Below are positions 16,435 to 24,701 of a stretch of DNA of 52,394 nt, piece by piece. This DNA is from Nitrososphaeria archaeon. Its GTDB lineage: Archaea > Thermoproteota > Nitrososphaeria > Nitrososphaerales > JARVJX01. Every line of letters starts with the position of its first letter. The first letter of the stretch is position 1. The position numbers and the translations under genes are program-made. Under the pieces are notes generated by a model. It saw only the letters and a program-made list of their open reading frames with translations. It was not told where the DNA came from and did no database searches. The stretch lies in assembly GCA_029775995.1 (NCBI GenBank), contig JARVJX010000002.1:1-52394 (forward strand), given 5' to 3'.

Positions 16435-18126
16435 ATGGAAAAGTTTGATGTTATAATAGTTGGTGCTGGTCCAGCTGGAAGTGCCTGTGCTTACTATTTA
16501 GCTAAAGAGGGTTATAATGTTCTCTTGTTAGATAAAGCTAAGGTTCCTGGACAAAGAAATATGACAGGAGGGGTTCTTTATGGAGCCTATGAGAAGGGCT
16601 ATGGTTTAATAGATCTAATACCTGATTTTCAAGAAGAAGCTCCTTTAGAGAGAAAGATTGTAGAGCATTCTGTTTTTATTATTTCAGACCCATTAGAAAA
16701 GGATGATAGGCTAAGCTACAAATGCAAAAAGTTAGATGAATCTTCTTTACTTTCTAAGCTAAGGTTAATCTACATAGAAAAAGGAACTGGCTACGACTAT
16801 TCAGTATTAAGGGCTAAATTTGATAAATGGTTTGCCTTCAAAGCCATGAAAGAAGGTGCTATGCTTAGCACCGAGTCTACTTGTATAGATCTGATAAAGA
16901 GAGAAAATAAGATAATAGGGGTTTTGACCAATAGAGAGGAGCTTTATGCTGATCTAATCGTGGATGCCAGTGGTGTAACTTCAAAATTGGTTGAAAAGGC
17001 TGGGCTAAGAGGGAAATTAAAGCCAGAAGATGTTTACCATGGGGTTAAACATGTATATAGCTTAGATCCAAAGATCATGGAAGAGAAATTTAAACTAAAG
17101 GAGAAGCAAGGTGTAGCCTGGTTTTACTTTGGGCAATTTATGAAGGGGGTTAAAGGAGGAGCCTTTTTGTATACTAATTACGATACCTTATCCATAGGAA
17201 TAGTAATAAGCTTGGATTCCTTCTTAAAGAAATCCTTAGAGGAGCCCTATGAAATAGGAAAACCTTTGGAGATTCTTGAAGCCCTTGAGAACCATCCAAT
17301 TTTATCGAACTATTTGGAAGGAGCAAAGCTTGTTGAATATTCTGCTCATAATATACCGAAAGGTTACAGATGCATGCTTAACGAACCTTATAAAGACGGA
17401 TTTTTAGTAGCAGGGGATGCTTTAGGCACCTTTGTTAAGTTGGGGAACCTTATAGATGGTATGAGAAGGGCTATAGCTTCTGGTATAATGGCAGCCCAAA
17501 CTTACATTAAGGCTAAGAAATTGAAGGATTTCTCATCTAAAACCCTCTCCCTTTACAGAGAGCTATTAGCCCCTATCTATAGAGACATAAAGAGGTCAAA
17601 GAGAGATAGTAGAATAAGTGAGAGCAATTTTGCCTATAATTTGTTTCCAAAGCTCATCTTTACTTTAGGGATGGCAAAGAGGTATCAGGCTCCTAAAGAA
17701 AAAATATATGAACCTAAGGATTCTCTTCAGAAAATTCAGGATAGAACCAGTTTGCTCGATTACTATGAAGATAAAGAATATTCTCATATAAAGGTGAATT
17801 ATGAATTGGCCTCAAAGTCTAAGCATAAACCTTGGATACCAGCTTGCCCCACAAATTGTTACACTTTGGTTTTGAATAAAGGGGTCTACGCTTCCTATAG
17901 AGATTTGTATGAGTTCAATCTAAAGACATTAGAATCAAAATTAAAGGGAAAGGAGCTTAGAATTGAAGCCTTAAAGGTAACTAAGGAAGATATTGCTAAA
18001 GGTGAGTTAAGATTTGATCATATAGCCTGTGTAGCTTGTGGTACTTGTGGTGTGATAGGCCCTGAGGAGCAAATCCTCTTTGATCATGAATTGGATGGTC
18101 ATGGTGTTAAATATAAGTATGGATGA
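16435..18126 (+). CDS. ETF:quinone oxidoreductase, FixC-FixX fusion
   Basis: This flavoprotein takes electrons from EtfAB to quinone. In 563 residues it combines a FixC flavin part (DVIIVGAGPAGSACAYYLAK at the N-terminus, AGDALGTFVKLGN.. for the second FAD contact) with a FixX ferredoxin-like tail. Cys residues at about 471, 475, 532, 535 and 538 (ACPTNC and ACVACGTC) can hold one 4Fe-4S cluster, and HGVKYKYG is the FixX ending. Bacterial and many archaeal systems have separate fixC and fixX; the fused form is like the mitochondrial enzyme. The malate dehydrogenase gene follows after 160 bases. Confidence 0.9.
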   Translation: MEKFDVIIVGAGPAGSACAYYLAKEGYNVLLLDKAKVPGQRNMTGGVLYGAYEKGYGLIDLIPDFQEEAPLERKIVEHSVFIISDPLEKDDRLSYKCKKLDESSLLSKLRLIYIEKGTGYDYSVLRAKFDKWFAFKAMKEGAMLSTESTCIDLIKRENKIIGVLTNREELYADLIVDASGVTSKLVEKAGLRGKLKPEDVYHGVKHVYSLDPKIMEEKFKLKEKQGVAWFYFGQFMKGVKGGAFLYTNYDTLSIGIVISLDSFLKKSLEEPYEIGKPLEILEALENHPILSNYLEGAKLVEYSAHNIPKGYRCMLNEPYKDGFLVAGDALGTFVKLGNLIDGMRRAIASGIMAAQTYIKAKKLKDFSSKTLSLYRELLAPIYRDIKRSKRDSRISESNFAYNLFPKLIFTLGMAKRYQAPKEKIYEPKDSLQKIQDRTSLLDYYEDKEYSHIKVNYELASKSKHKPWIPACPTNCYTLVLNKGVYASYRDLYEFNLKTLESKLKGKELRIEALKVTKEDIAKGELRFDHIACVACGTCGVIGPEEQILFDHELDGHGVKYKYG

Positions 18127-18221
18127 TTGAATTGGCTATCCCTGAAGCTGAAGAAATGATTATTCAAAAAACAGTCCTAGAATTATATAGAACCCTTTCC
18201 TTTGCAAATCTATATGTGTAA
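18123..18221 (+). CDS. Possible 32-residue peptide coupled to the etf operon
   Basis: ATG 18123 overlaps the stop of the FixC-FixX gene (ATGA) and opens 32 codons, MIELAIPEAEEMIIQKTVLE followed by LYRTLSFANLYV, ending with TAA at 18219-18221. The ATGA overlap is the usual sign of translational coupling. The peptide is amphipathic and has no known family. It may instead be the head of a lost gene; I see no continuing frame. Confidence 0.3.
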   Translation: MIELAIPEAEEMIIQKTVLELYRTLSFANLYV

Positions 18222-18252
18222 AATATCTTTACCTTGCTAATATGTAGGAAAG

Positions 18253-18263
18253 AAATATATAAA
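18253..18263 (+). promoter_or_regulatory. TATA box of malate dehydrogenase
   Basis: AAATATATAAA sits about 25-33 bases before ATG 18288, the right distance for a nearly leaderless archaeal transcript. No ribosome-binding sequence precedes the ATG, which agrees with this. Confidence 0.5.
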
Positions 18264-18287
18264 TTAATTTTATAAAATAGAGCTGTA

Positions 18288-19211
18288 ATGATTAGCATTG
18301 TAGGAAGTGGAAGGGTTGGAAGCGCTGTAGCTCTAAATCTTATTTTTAAGGAATTAGATGATATTATTCTCTTAGATGTTGTGGAAGGATTACCTCAAGG
18401 AGAAGCCTTGGATTTAGGGCATATGGCTTCAAGAATGGGCAAAGATGTTAAAATAGAAGGTTCTTCTGATTTTTCATCTATAAGGGGTTCTGATCTGATC
18501 ATAATAACAGCAGGATCAGCTAGAAAGCCTGGAATGACTAGAATGGACCTTTTACACAAGAACTTTGAAATAATCAAGGATATTGCTGAGAAGGTTAAAG
18601 CCTATGCTCCAAATTCAAAGGTTTTGATGGTTACTAATCCTTTGGATGTTATGACCTATGTAGCCTTAAAGGTTACTGGCTTTGAACCTCATAGAGTCTT
18701 TGGAATGGGAGGAATATTGGATTCATCAAGATTTATTTATTATATAAATAAGGCTTTAAAGGTTTCAAGAAGATCCATCGATGCTATGGTAATAGGGGAG
18801 CATGGAGAGAATATGCTTCCCTTAATAAGATACTCATCAGTAGCAGGAATACCCTTAACAAAATTTCTAAATGAGCAAGAGCAGAAGAAGATTTTAGAGA
18901 GTACTGTTAAGGCTGCTGCTGAAGTTATAGCCTTAAAGGGAGCAACAGTTTATGCCCCAGCTTACGCTGTAGCGCAGATGGCTGAAGCTGTTATAAAGGA
19001 TAATAAAGAGCTCTTTCCTCTTTCAACCTACTTAAAGGGTGAATATGGGGTTAGGGGAGTATGTATAGGAGTTCCAGCCCTTCTAGGAGCTAATGGTGTT
19101 GAGAGGATTATTGAGTTAGAACTTAATGAGGAAGAAAGAAGTATATTTAATAGAGGAGTGGAAGCCATAAAAAAGGCTATAGTAGAAATAGGTTTTGGTA
19201 ATGAAGAATAA
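18288..19211 (+). CDS. mdh: NAD-dependent malate dehydrogenase, LDH-like
   Basis: This enzyme interconverts malate and oxaloacetate. The protein has 307 residues. ISIVGSGRVGSAVALNL is the NAD loop, LLDVVEG supplies the Asp that favours NAD over NADP, and ARKPGMTRMDLL carries the two arginines that mark malate rather than lactate specificity. TNPLDVMTY, LDSSRF and IGEHGENM contain the catalytic Asn, Arg and His. It is the second malate/lactate-type dehydrogenase in the window. Its last 11 bases overlap larC, so the central-carbon enzyme and the nickel cofactor gene are co-translated, an odd pairing. Confidence 0.93.
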   Translation: MISIVGSGRVGSAVALNLIFKELDDIILLDVVEGLPQGEALDLGHMASRMGKDVKIEGSSDFSSIRGSDLIIITAGSARKPGMTRMDLLHKNFEIIKDIAEKVKAYAPNSKVLMVTNPLDVMTYVALKVTGFEPHRVFGMGGILDSSRFIYYINKALKVSRRSIDAMVIGEHGENMLPLIRYSSVAGIPLTKFLNEQEQKKILESTVKAAAEVIALKGATVYAPAYAVAQMAEAVIKDNKELFPLSTYLKGEYGVRGVCIGVPALLGANGVERIIELELNEEERSIFNRGVEAIKKAIVEIGFGNEE

Positions 19212-20442
19212 GATTCTCTATATTGACTGCAGTTTAGCTGGTATTTCAGGGGATGCTTTTTTATCTTCTCTTATAGATTTAGGAGTCGATGAAGAAAGGA
19301 TAAAGCAAGCTGTAGATGTGATTGCTCAAGAGCTTAAGGTAAAAAATTATAATTTTTCTTTGCAAGATGTCTTAAGGAAGGAATTTAGGGCAAAGTATCT
19401 AGAGCTTGAAGTTAAAGAAGATAAAGCCTATAGAGAGGGAAAAGAGCTTAAAAAAGGTTTAGAGAGTATATTAAATAATTTAAAGCTTAGTGATAGGGCC
19501 AAGGAATATTCAAGAAGAGCCTTAAATCAGTTAGTAGAGGTTGAAGCAAATTTACACAGAGAGAGCTTAGAGGAAGTTCATTTGCATGAAGCTGGCTCTA
19601 TGGATACTTTAGTGGATATAATCTGTAGTGCCTTAGCTTTAGATGCTCTGAATCTCTTTGAAGAGGCTCTCTTTGTATCTTCTCCGGTAGCTTTAGGTAG
19701 CGGATTTTTAGAATTTTCTCATGGTAAAGTATCTTTACCAGCTCCAGCTACCTTGGAATTGTTAAGGGGTAAAGGTTTTTTGGTTCATGGAGGTTTTGTT
19801 AAGGAAGAGCTTACAACACCAACAGGAGCTGCTATTTTGGGCTCCTTAGTTAATTATTGTACGGATACTTTCCCCAAGATGAAGATAGATAAGATAGGTT
19901 ATGGTGCTGGGAAGAGGGAATTTGAAAACATACCCAATATATTAAGAGTGGTTTTAGGAGGAAACTATAATTTATTTGAAGAACCTCTTTACATCTTAGA
20001 GACCAATTTGGATGATGTTACAGGGGAGCTCCTGGGCTATCTTATAGACAAGCTTATGAAGGAAGGAGCTAAAGATGTGAATGTTATTCCTATGGTGGGT
20101 AAAAAGAGCAGAACTGTAAATATGCTTAGAGCTTTATGTGATAGTAAAGATTTGGAAAGATTAACTGGCATCATCTTTAAGGAGAGTGGTACCTTAGGCG
20201 TTAGGGTAATACCTTGCTCTAGATACCTTTTAAGGAGAGAGATTCTGAAGTTTAGGGTTAAGGTAAAAGGAAAGGATTTTGAGGTTAATGCAAAGATAGC
20301 TAGAGATAAATTTGGAGATGTAACAGGTTTTAAGGCAGAATTTGATGATGTATCAAAAATAGCTGAAGCTACCGATTTACCTTTAAAGGATGTTTATAAT
20401 ATTGTAAATAGAGAAATTGAGAAGAACTTAAAAAGGTATTAG
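19201..20442 (+). CDS. larC: LarC, nickel insertion protein for the nickel-pincer nucleotide
   Basis: LarC uses CTP to insert nickel into the pincer nucleotide. The N-terminus ILYIDCSLAGISGDAFLSSL is diagnostic, followed by LEEVHLHEAGSMDTLVDI, VSLPAPATLELLRG, ELTTPTGAAIL and LETNLDDVTGELLGYL. About 413 residues from ATG 19201; an upstream TTG at 19195 is less likely. In some bacteria larC needs a ribosomal frameshift to join LarC1 and LarC2, but here one uninterrupted frame encodes both halves. It overlaps mdh by 11 bases. LarE and the racemase LarA are not in the window. Confidence 0.93.
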   Translation: MKNKILYIDCSLAGISGDAFLSSLIDLGVDEERIKQAVDVIAQELKVKNYNFSLQDVLRKEFRAKYLELEVKEDKAYREGKELKKGLESILNNLKLSDRAKEYSRRALNQLVEVEANLHRESLEEVHLHEAGSMDTLVDIICSALALDALNLFEEALFVSSPVALGSGFLEFSHGKVSLPAPATLELLRGKGFLVHGGFVKEELTTPTGAAILGSLVNYCTDTFPKMKIDKIGYGAGKREFENIPNILRVVLGGNYNLFEEPLYILETNLDDVTGELLGYLIDKLMKEGAKDVNVIPMVGKKSRTVNMLRALCDSKDLERLTGIIFKESGTLGVRVIPCSRYLLRREILKFRVKVKGKDFEVNAKIARDKFGDVTGFKAEFDDVSKIAEATDLPLKDVYNIVNREIEKNLKRY

Positions 20443-20529
20443 TAGAAAGAGGGCATATTTAGTTATCACAAAGTAAAGCCATTAATAACATAAACAACAT
20501 TTTTACTTCCTTAAGTAAAACAACTTTAT

Positions 20530-21148
20530 TTAACTTTTTATAAAGGAGCTTTCATGCTCCACGGCATCTTGTAGTATAACGTTTTTCTTTAATGCAACTT
20601 CAAATTCTTTAGGAGTCTAGGCAAGGATCTCAAGAGATATTCTTTTTGTAGCTAAATTCCTGATTATAGATTAACGTTTAGCATAATTTAAACCATAAAG
20701 GCCTTAGATATCACTATAAGGTCTACATGCTATCCTCTATCCAGTCTACCTGAGCAAAACTTATAAAAAAGTAGATGGCATCCACATCTAATTTTCTAAC
20801 TATCTTCTTAACTAAGACAAGTACTCTTTTCTTCACCTTTAGAGGTATATTTTTAAGGCTTCTTCAAGGAATACTAGATCTCTCTCCAATAACTTTAAGA
20901 AGTTCTTTCGCAGATTTAACCATTCTTTTAGTGAACCTCTTATCTATTTCAGTCCAAGGCCTTCTTCCTAGAAACTATAATAGCAGCCTTCAAAGCCTCC
21001 TCGCACGCTTGTTGAGTGGCAAATAAGATCCTATTGTTTCTAGACCTTTCCAAAGCATCCTAAGCCTCTTTAACATCCTCTAAGGCCATAAGAAAAGAAT
21101 CCCTAGCACTTACAGAAGTCGTCTAGCAAATGGGCTTACAGTAAGCAT
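20530..21148 (-). pseudogene. Decayed HEPN-nucleotidyltransferase (toxin-antitoxin type) gene
   Basis: No intact gene lies here, but the minus strand retains clear protein text across frames. From ATG 21148: MLTVSPFARRL, shifting to SARDSFLMALEDVKEA, a stop, then FATQQACEEALKAAIIVSRK, which is a HEPN domain. Further on LKVKKRVLVLVKKIVRKLDV then FAQVDWIEDS, a shift, and VDLIVISKAF restore a nucleotidyltransferase GS-x-A-R-GD..SD-x-DL signature. ISLEILA-stop-TPKEFEVALKKN then VILQDAVEHESS finish it at 20530. At least three frame changes and several stops show decay. HEPN and MNT domains form an RNase toxin and its nucleotidylating antitoxin in archaea. Whether it was one fused gene or two overlapping genes cannot be told. 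Confidence 0.7.
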
Positions 21149-21369
21149 TCAAAAATTAAAAGTTAGGGCAAGTTAAATGAGATTAGTATTGCTAAAGAAT
21201 TAAAGAAATTGAGTATTAAGCATGAGATATTATTTAGTAGCTAAAGAGGCTAAACTTAATGAGCTTAAGCCACTTATATATTACCATCCTTACAATTCTT
21301 CTAAACTTAGTATGCAAGAAAGAGAAGAGGTAGATTAATCTTTAAATTATAGGGCTTTTAAGTTATAGC
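21149..21369. other. Gap before the SHMT-like gene
   Basis: AT-rich, with one 38-codon plus-strand frame (ATG 21222 to TAA 21338) that resembles nothing I know. TTTAAATTATAGGG at about 21341-21354 may be the promoter of the next gene. Nothing else is recognisable. Confidence 0.3.
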
Positions 21370-22551
21370 ATGGAAGATGAAATCCATAATTTAGTAGAAA
21401 AGTTAAAGAGTTTGATCAAAGACCATGAATTTTACAGAGAAAATTGCTTAAACCTTATAGCCTCTGAAAATATTATGAGCAAGGAAGCAAGGAAAATACT
21501 AAGTTCTGATCTGGTTCACAGATATACATCAAGGGATAAATTTTATAGGGGAACAAGATTTTTAGATGAAATAGAATCTTTTGCTGTTGAGCAAGCTAAA
21601 AGGCTCTTTAATTGTAAATATGCAGATGTTAGATTATTGTCAGGCCATTTATGCAATATGGCTATGATTTTACTTTTTTGTAAAGAGGGTAAAATTTTAT
21701 CGGTTTCTTGGAAAAATGGAGGCTATCCAGGGATCTCAGATACAGGATTATCTTCTTTACTTAAGTTAAGCAATATATACTTTCCCTATGATGAAGAAAG
21801 AATGAATATTAAGATTAAAGAGAGTTTAGAGCTTATAGAAAGAGAGAAACCAAATTTAATCTTCTTTGGTTCCAGCTTTATCTTATTTACACAACCAGTA
21901 AAAGAAATAGCTCCCTTCTTTAATGGGGTAAAGGTATATGATGCTTCTCACGTTTTAGGATTAATAGCTGGAAGAAGGTTTCAAAAGCCTTTAGAAGAAG
22001 GTTGTAATTTTATAATAGGTTCAACTCATAAAAGCTTCCCAGGCCCCCAGGGAGGTATACTATTATCCAACGATGATAGATTCTTAGAACTAGAAAAAAA
22101 TATTCAGCTAAAGATTGTGGATAATGCCCATTGGAATAGAATAGCCTCTTTAGCCTATTCGTTATTAGAGATGAGGTATTTTGGAGAAAAATATGCCGAA
22201 CAAATCATCAGAAATGCTAAAGCCCTAGCAAAGGGTTTAGATGAGTTAAAGGTGAGGGTTAAAGCAAAGGAATTAGGTTTTACCAATTCTCACCAAGTTA
22301 TATTAGATTACGATTCAAAGGAAAGTGTAATTATAGCTGATAAATTGGAAAGAGCAAATATAATAGTGGATTCAGGGGGAAGGATAGGGGTTAACGAGAT
22401 AACGAGAAAGGGCATGAAGGAAGAAGAGATGGATAAAATCTCTCAAGCCCTAGCTTCTGTAATTTTGAAGGATAATTATGAGGAAGCAAAGAGTATAGTT
22501 GAAAAATTAATTAAAGATTTTAATACCCTTCATTTTACCTTCTCGGCTTAG
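21370..22551 (+). CDS. Serine hydroxymethyltransferase-like PLP enzyme, divergent
   Basis: This fold-type I PLP enzyme has 393 residues. ENCLNLIASENIMS at the N-terminus, DASHVLGLIAG (Asp191, pairs with the PLP nitrogen) and IGSTHKSFPGPQGG (Lys221, Schiff base) follow the SHMT pattern, as does DEIESFAVEQAKRLF. It is divergent: the usual KYAEGYPGKRYYGG segment is replaced by HRYTSRDKFYRGTR, so the folate-binding region may differ. It may be the archaeal GlyA or a related beta-hydroxy amino-acid aldolase. The last 45 bases overlap the convergent glycosyltransferase gene. Confidence 0.8.
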   Translation: MEDEIHNLVEKLKSLIKDHEFYRENCLNLIASENIMSKEARKILSSDLVHRYTSRDKFYRGTRFLDEIESFAVEQAKRLFNCKYADVRLLSGHLCNMAMILLFCKEGKILSVSWKNGGYPGISDTGLSSLLKLSNIYFPYDEERMNIKIKESLELIEREKPNLIFFGSSFILFTQPVKEIAPFFNGVKVYDASHVLGLIAGRRFQKPLEEGCNFIIGSTHKSFPGPQGGILLSNDDRFLELEKNIQLKIVDNAHWNRIASLAYSLLEMRYFGEKYAEQIIRNAKALAKGLDELKVRVKAKELGFTNSHQVILDYDSKESVIIADKLERANIIVDSGGRIGVNEITRKGMKEEEMDKISQALASVILKDNYEEAKSIVEKLIKDFNTLHFTFSA

Positions 22552-23742
22552 TTGAAAGATACCTATAAAGCATAAAAGGGAAAATATGAGACCTAAAGAT
22601 CCTTTTACCCAAAACAAAAAGCTTTCATTAACTCTATAAATTTTATCAATTTCTCCATAGTTCCATAGGTTTAATCTTTCTAATAAGGGAGAAAAATTTA
22701 AGAGACCAAAGTTTGAAAGGGAGAAAATTATAGGTATTAATTGGAGAATTATAGCGTAAGTTAAGATTTTCTTATCCTCTTTTAAAGCATAAAGGGTTAA
22801 AGCCAAGATAAAGGGTTCGATGATCAACTGCTCTGAAACTCGAGAAAATAAAGATAAGAAGGAAAGATGAATTATTAGGCTATATTTTATCAAATTATCA
22901 TCCTTTAGATTTCTAAAGAAAAGAGTGGGAGGAATTATTATGGCTGGTATCCAGAGAATTTGAGCTAATTCCTTTAAATTTAAAAAGGGGTAAAGAAGAT
23001 ACCATAAATTCATAAGAGGATTTGGAGCAACACAACCATCACAATTTAAAGAAAAGACTTGATAGTATAGGGTTAAATAGAGAGGATAAGGATCCCAAAG
23101 GTAAGCCATTAATGTGCTAAAAGTAATTAAGAAAGGAGGTATTAACGCTATAAATAGATTCTTTAAAGAGCTTAAGAAGCCTTTATATTTAAGAGAATAA
23201 GTAAAAAGGAGAGGTAAGAGTATAGCTGGATAAAGCTTTAAAGCTATGCTGAAGCCTAAGGTTAAAAAGCCTAAATTAAATCTTTTGCTTATAAGAAGGA
23301 TTAAGCTCAGTAGAGTAAGCAAAGAGGATAGGGAATTGAGCTGCCCCCAAATGGCAGAAATATAGATTATAATTGGGGAAGTAACTATCAAGATGAATAC
23401 TTTTTTACTTAATACACCATGGTGTTTTTTATCTAAAAATACCTTAACTAAAATAGCTAGTGTCAGATGGGCTAAAATTAAGGGCATTTTGATAAAGATT
23501 AGCCATAGCTCATAGTTATAGCTAAAGAATTTATAAAGAGAGTAGCTTAGTAAAGCCCAGTAAGACCATAAAGGCAAATAACCTAAGTGATGGTTAGGAT
23601 AGTATATATTCTCCCCATTACTCATCAATGCTCCAGTCTTAAACCATATACTAAGATCAAAACCATGTCTAGTAAAGGGAGATAAAGTTAATTCAAAAAG
23701 TAGAATTATAATAGCCAATAAAAGAAGCTTTTTATCTAGCAT
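22507..23742 (-). CDS. GT-C type membrane glycosyltransferase
   Basis: The 411 residues form about ten membrane helices. An acidic-aromatic motif near the first external loop (TRHGFDLSIWFKTGAL, with Asp) and WGQLNSLSSLLTLLSL plus ALKLYPAILLPLLF are typical of lipid-linked (dolichyl-phosphate) mannosyltransferases such as family 87/PIG-M-like enzymes. It probably transfers a sugar on the outer face of the membrane for glycolipid or glycoprotein assembly. The start ATG 23742 lies only 20 bases from the divergent glycosyltransferase gene, so the two may share a promoter region and pathway. Confidence 0.75.
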   Translation of the reverse strand: MLDKKLLLLAIIILLFELTLSPFTRHGFDLSIWFKTGALMSNGENIYYPNHHLGYLPLWSYWALLSYSLYKFFSYNYELWLIFIKMPLILAHLTLAILVKVFLDKKHHGVLSKKVFILIVTSPIIIYISAIWGQLNSLSSLLTLLSLILLISKRFNLGFLTLGFSIALKLYPAILLPLLFTYSLKYKGFLSSLKNLFIALIPPFLITFSTLMAYLWDPYPLYLTLYYQVFSLNCDGCVAPNPLMNLWYLLYPFLNLKELAQILWIPAIIIPPTLFFRNLKDDNLIKYSLIIHLSFLSLFSRVSEQLIIEPFILALTLYALKEDKKILTYAIILQLIPIIFSLSNFGLLNFSPLLERLNLWNYGEIDKIYRVNESFLFWVKGSLGLIFSLLCFIGIFQLSREGKMKGIKIFN

Positions 23743-23762
23743 CGGCTAATATTCTTTAAATA

Positions 23763-24701
23763 TTGTCCTTTAAAAGATTATATGTGGAAGAACTTGAGGT
23801 ATCTATTGGAATCTGTGCTTTTAATGAAGCTCAAAATATGGAGAATCTTTTGAATTTTTTAAGAAAGGAAATTGGCTCTAAGGATGAAATCCTTATAGTG
23901 GTATCAGGTTCTACCGATGGAACTGATGATATTGTTAGAAAGATGAGCGTTAGAGATGATAGAATAAGGCTCATCATTGAAGAGGAAAGGTTTGGGAAAA
24001 GTCAAGCCCTTTCAAAAATTTTAAAGGAGGCTAAGAAAGATTTAATTCTTTATTTGTCTGCTGATGCTTATCCAGTAAAAGGCTCCATTAGAAAATTAGT
24101 TCATGCTATGAAAAGGGATAATTTGGGTTTAGCCTGTGCTTACCCTTTCCCTTTAAATGAGGATAAAGGCTTAGTAAATAAGATGGGAATTTTGCTTTGG
24201 AGTCTACATGGAGAAATTATGAAAGAATTATCTTTTAGAGATGAATTAAAGCATGCAAGTGATATGTTCTGTGTAAGAAAGGGTATAGTTAATAACATAC
24301 CTCTTAACGTTATAAATGATGATGGATACTTAGCCATGATGTTTAAAAGAAAGGGTTTAAAGGTTAAGCTTATAGAGGATGCGAAGGTTAAAATTTGGAG
24401 TCCTGATAGAATATGTGAGTTCTTATCACAGAGAAGAAGAATCCTTTATGGTCATATGATTAACAAAAGAATTTTGAAGGAATCTCCAAATTATATGGGC
24501 TACTTGCTTCTATCAAAGAGTAAATTAGCTCTAAAGGTATTGATTAAGACTTTAACCAAGAAGCCCTATCTTCTCTCTGCTTTAATTTTGTTTTTAGTTG
24601 AAATAATTTCTTACTTAATGGGAATTTTGGATCTAATGACCGAAAAGGATCATAAAAAATGGTCTATAGCTTATAGCACTAAAAGAGCCTATAGAAGCTA
24701 A
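23763..24701 (+). CDS. Family 2 glycosyltransferase
   Basis: The 312-residue protein has a GT-A fold N-terminal half: VSIGICAFNEAQNMENLLNF, VVSGSTDGTDDIV, GKSQALSKILKEAKKDLILY and SADAYPVKGSI (replacing the usual DAD). NDDGYLAM and the RRR near the C-terminal third (FLSQRRRILYG) correspond to the catalytic ED and QxxRW-like region. A C-terminal hydrophobic helix (LLSALILFLVEIISYLMGIL) probably anchors it to the membrane. The start could be TTG 23763 or GTG 23784; the second gives more room for the divergent promoter. It converges with the spermidine-synthase-like gene, overlapping it by 4 bases. Confidence 0.85.
   Translation: MSFKRLYVEELEVSIGICAFNEAQNMENLLNFLRKEIGSKDEILIVVSGSTDGTDDIVRKMSVRDDRIRLIIEEERFGKSQALSKILKEAKKDLILYLSADAYPVKGSIRKLVHAMKRDNLGLACAYPFPLNEDKGLVNKMGILLWSLHGEIMKELSFRDELKHASDMFCVRKGIVNNIPLNVINDDGYLAMMFKRKGLKVKLIEDAKVKIWSPDRICEFLSQRRRILYGHMINKRILKESPNYMGYLLLSKSKLALKVLIKTLTKKPYLLSALILFLVEIISYLMGILDLMTEKDHKKWSIAYSTKRAYRS

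Noticed and set aside
20775-21026. 83-residue plus-strand open frame
   Set aside because: It is the antisense shadow of the decayed HEPN-nucleotidyltransferase gene.
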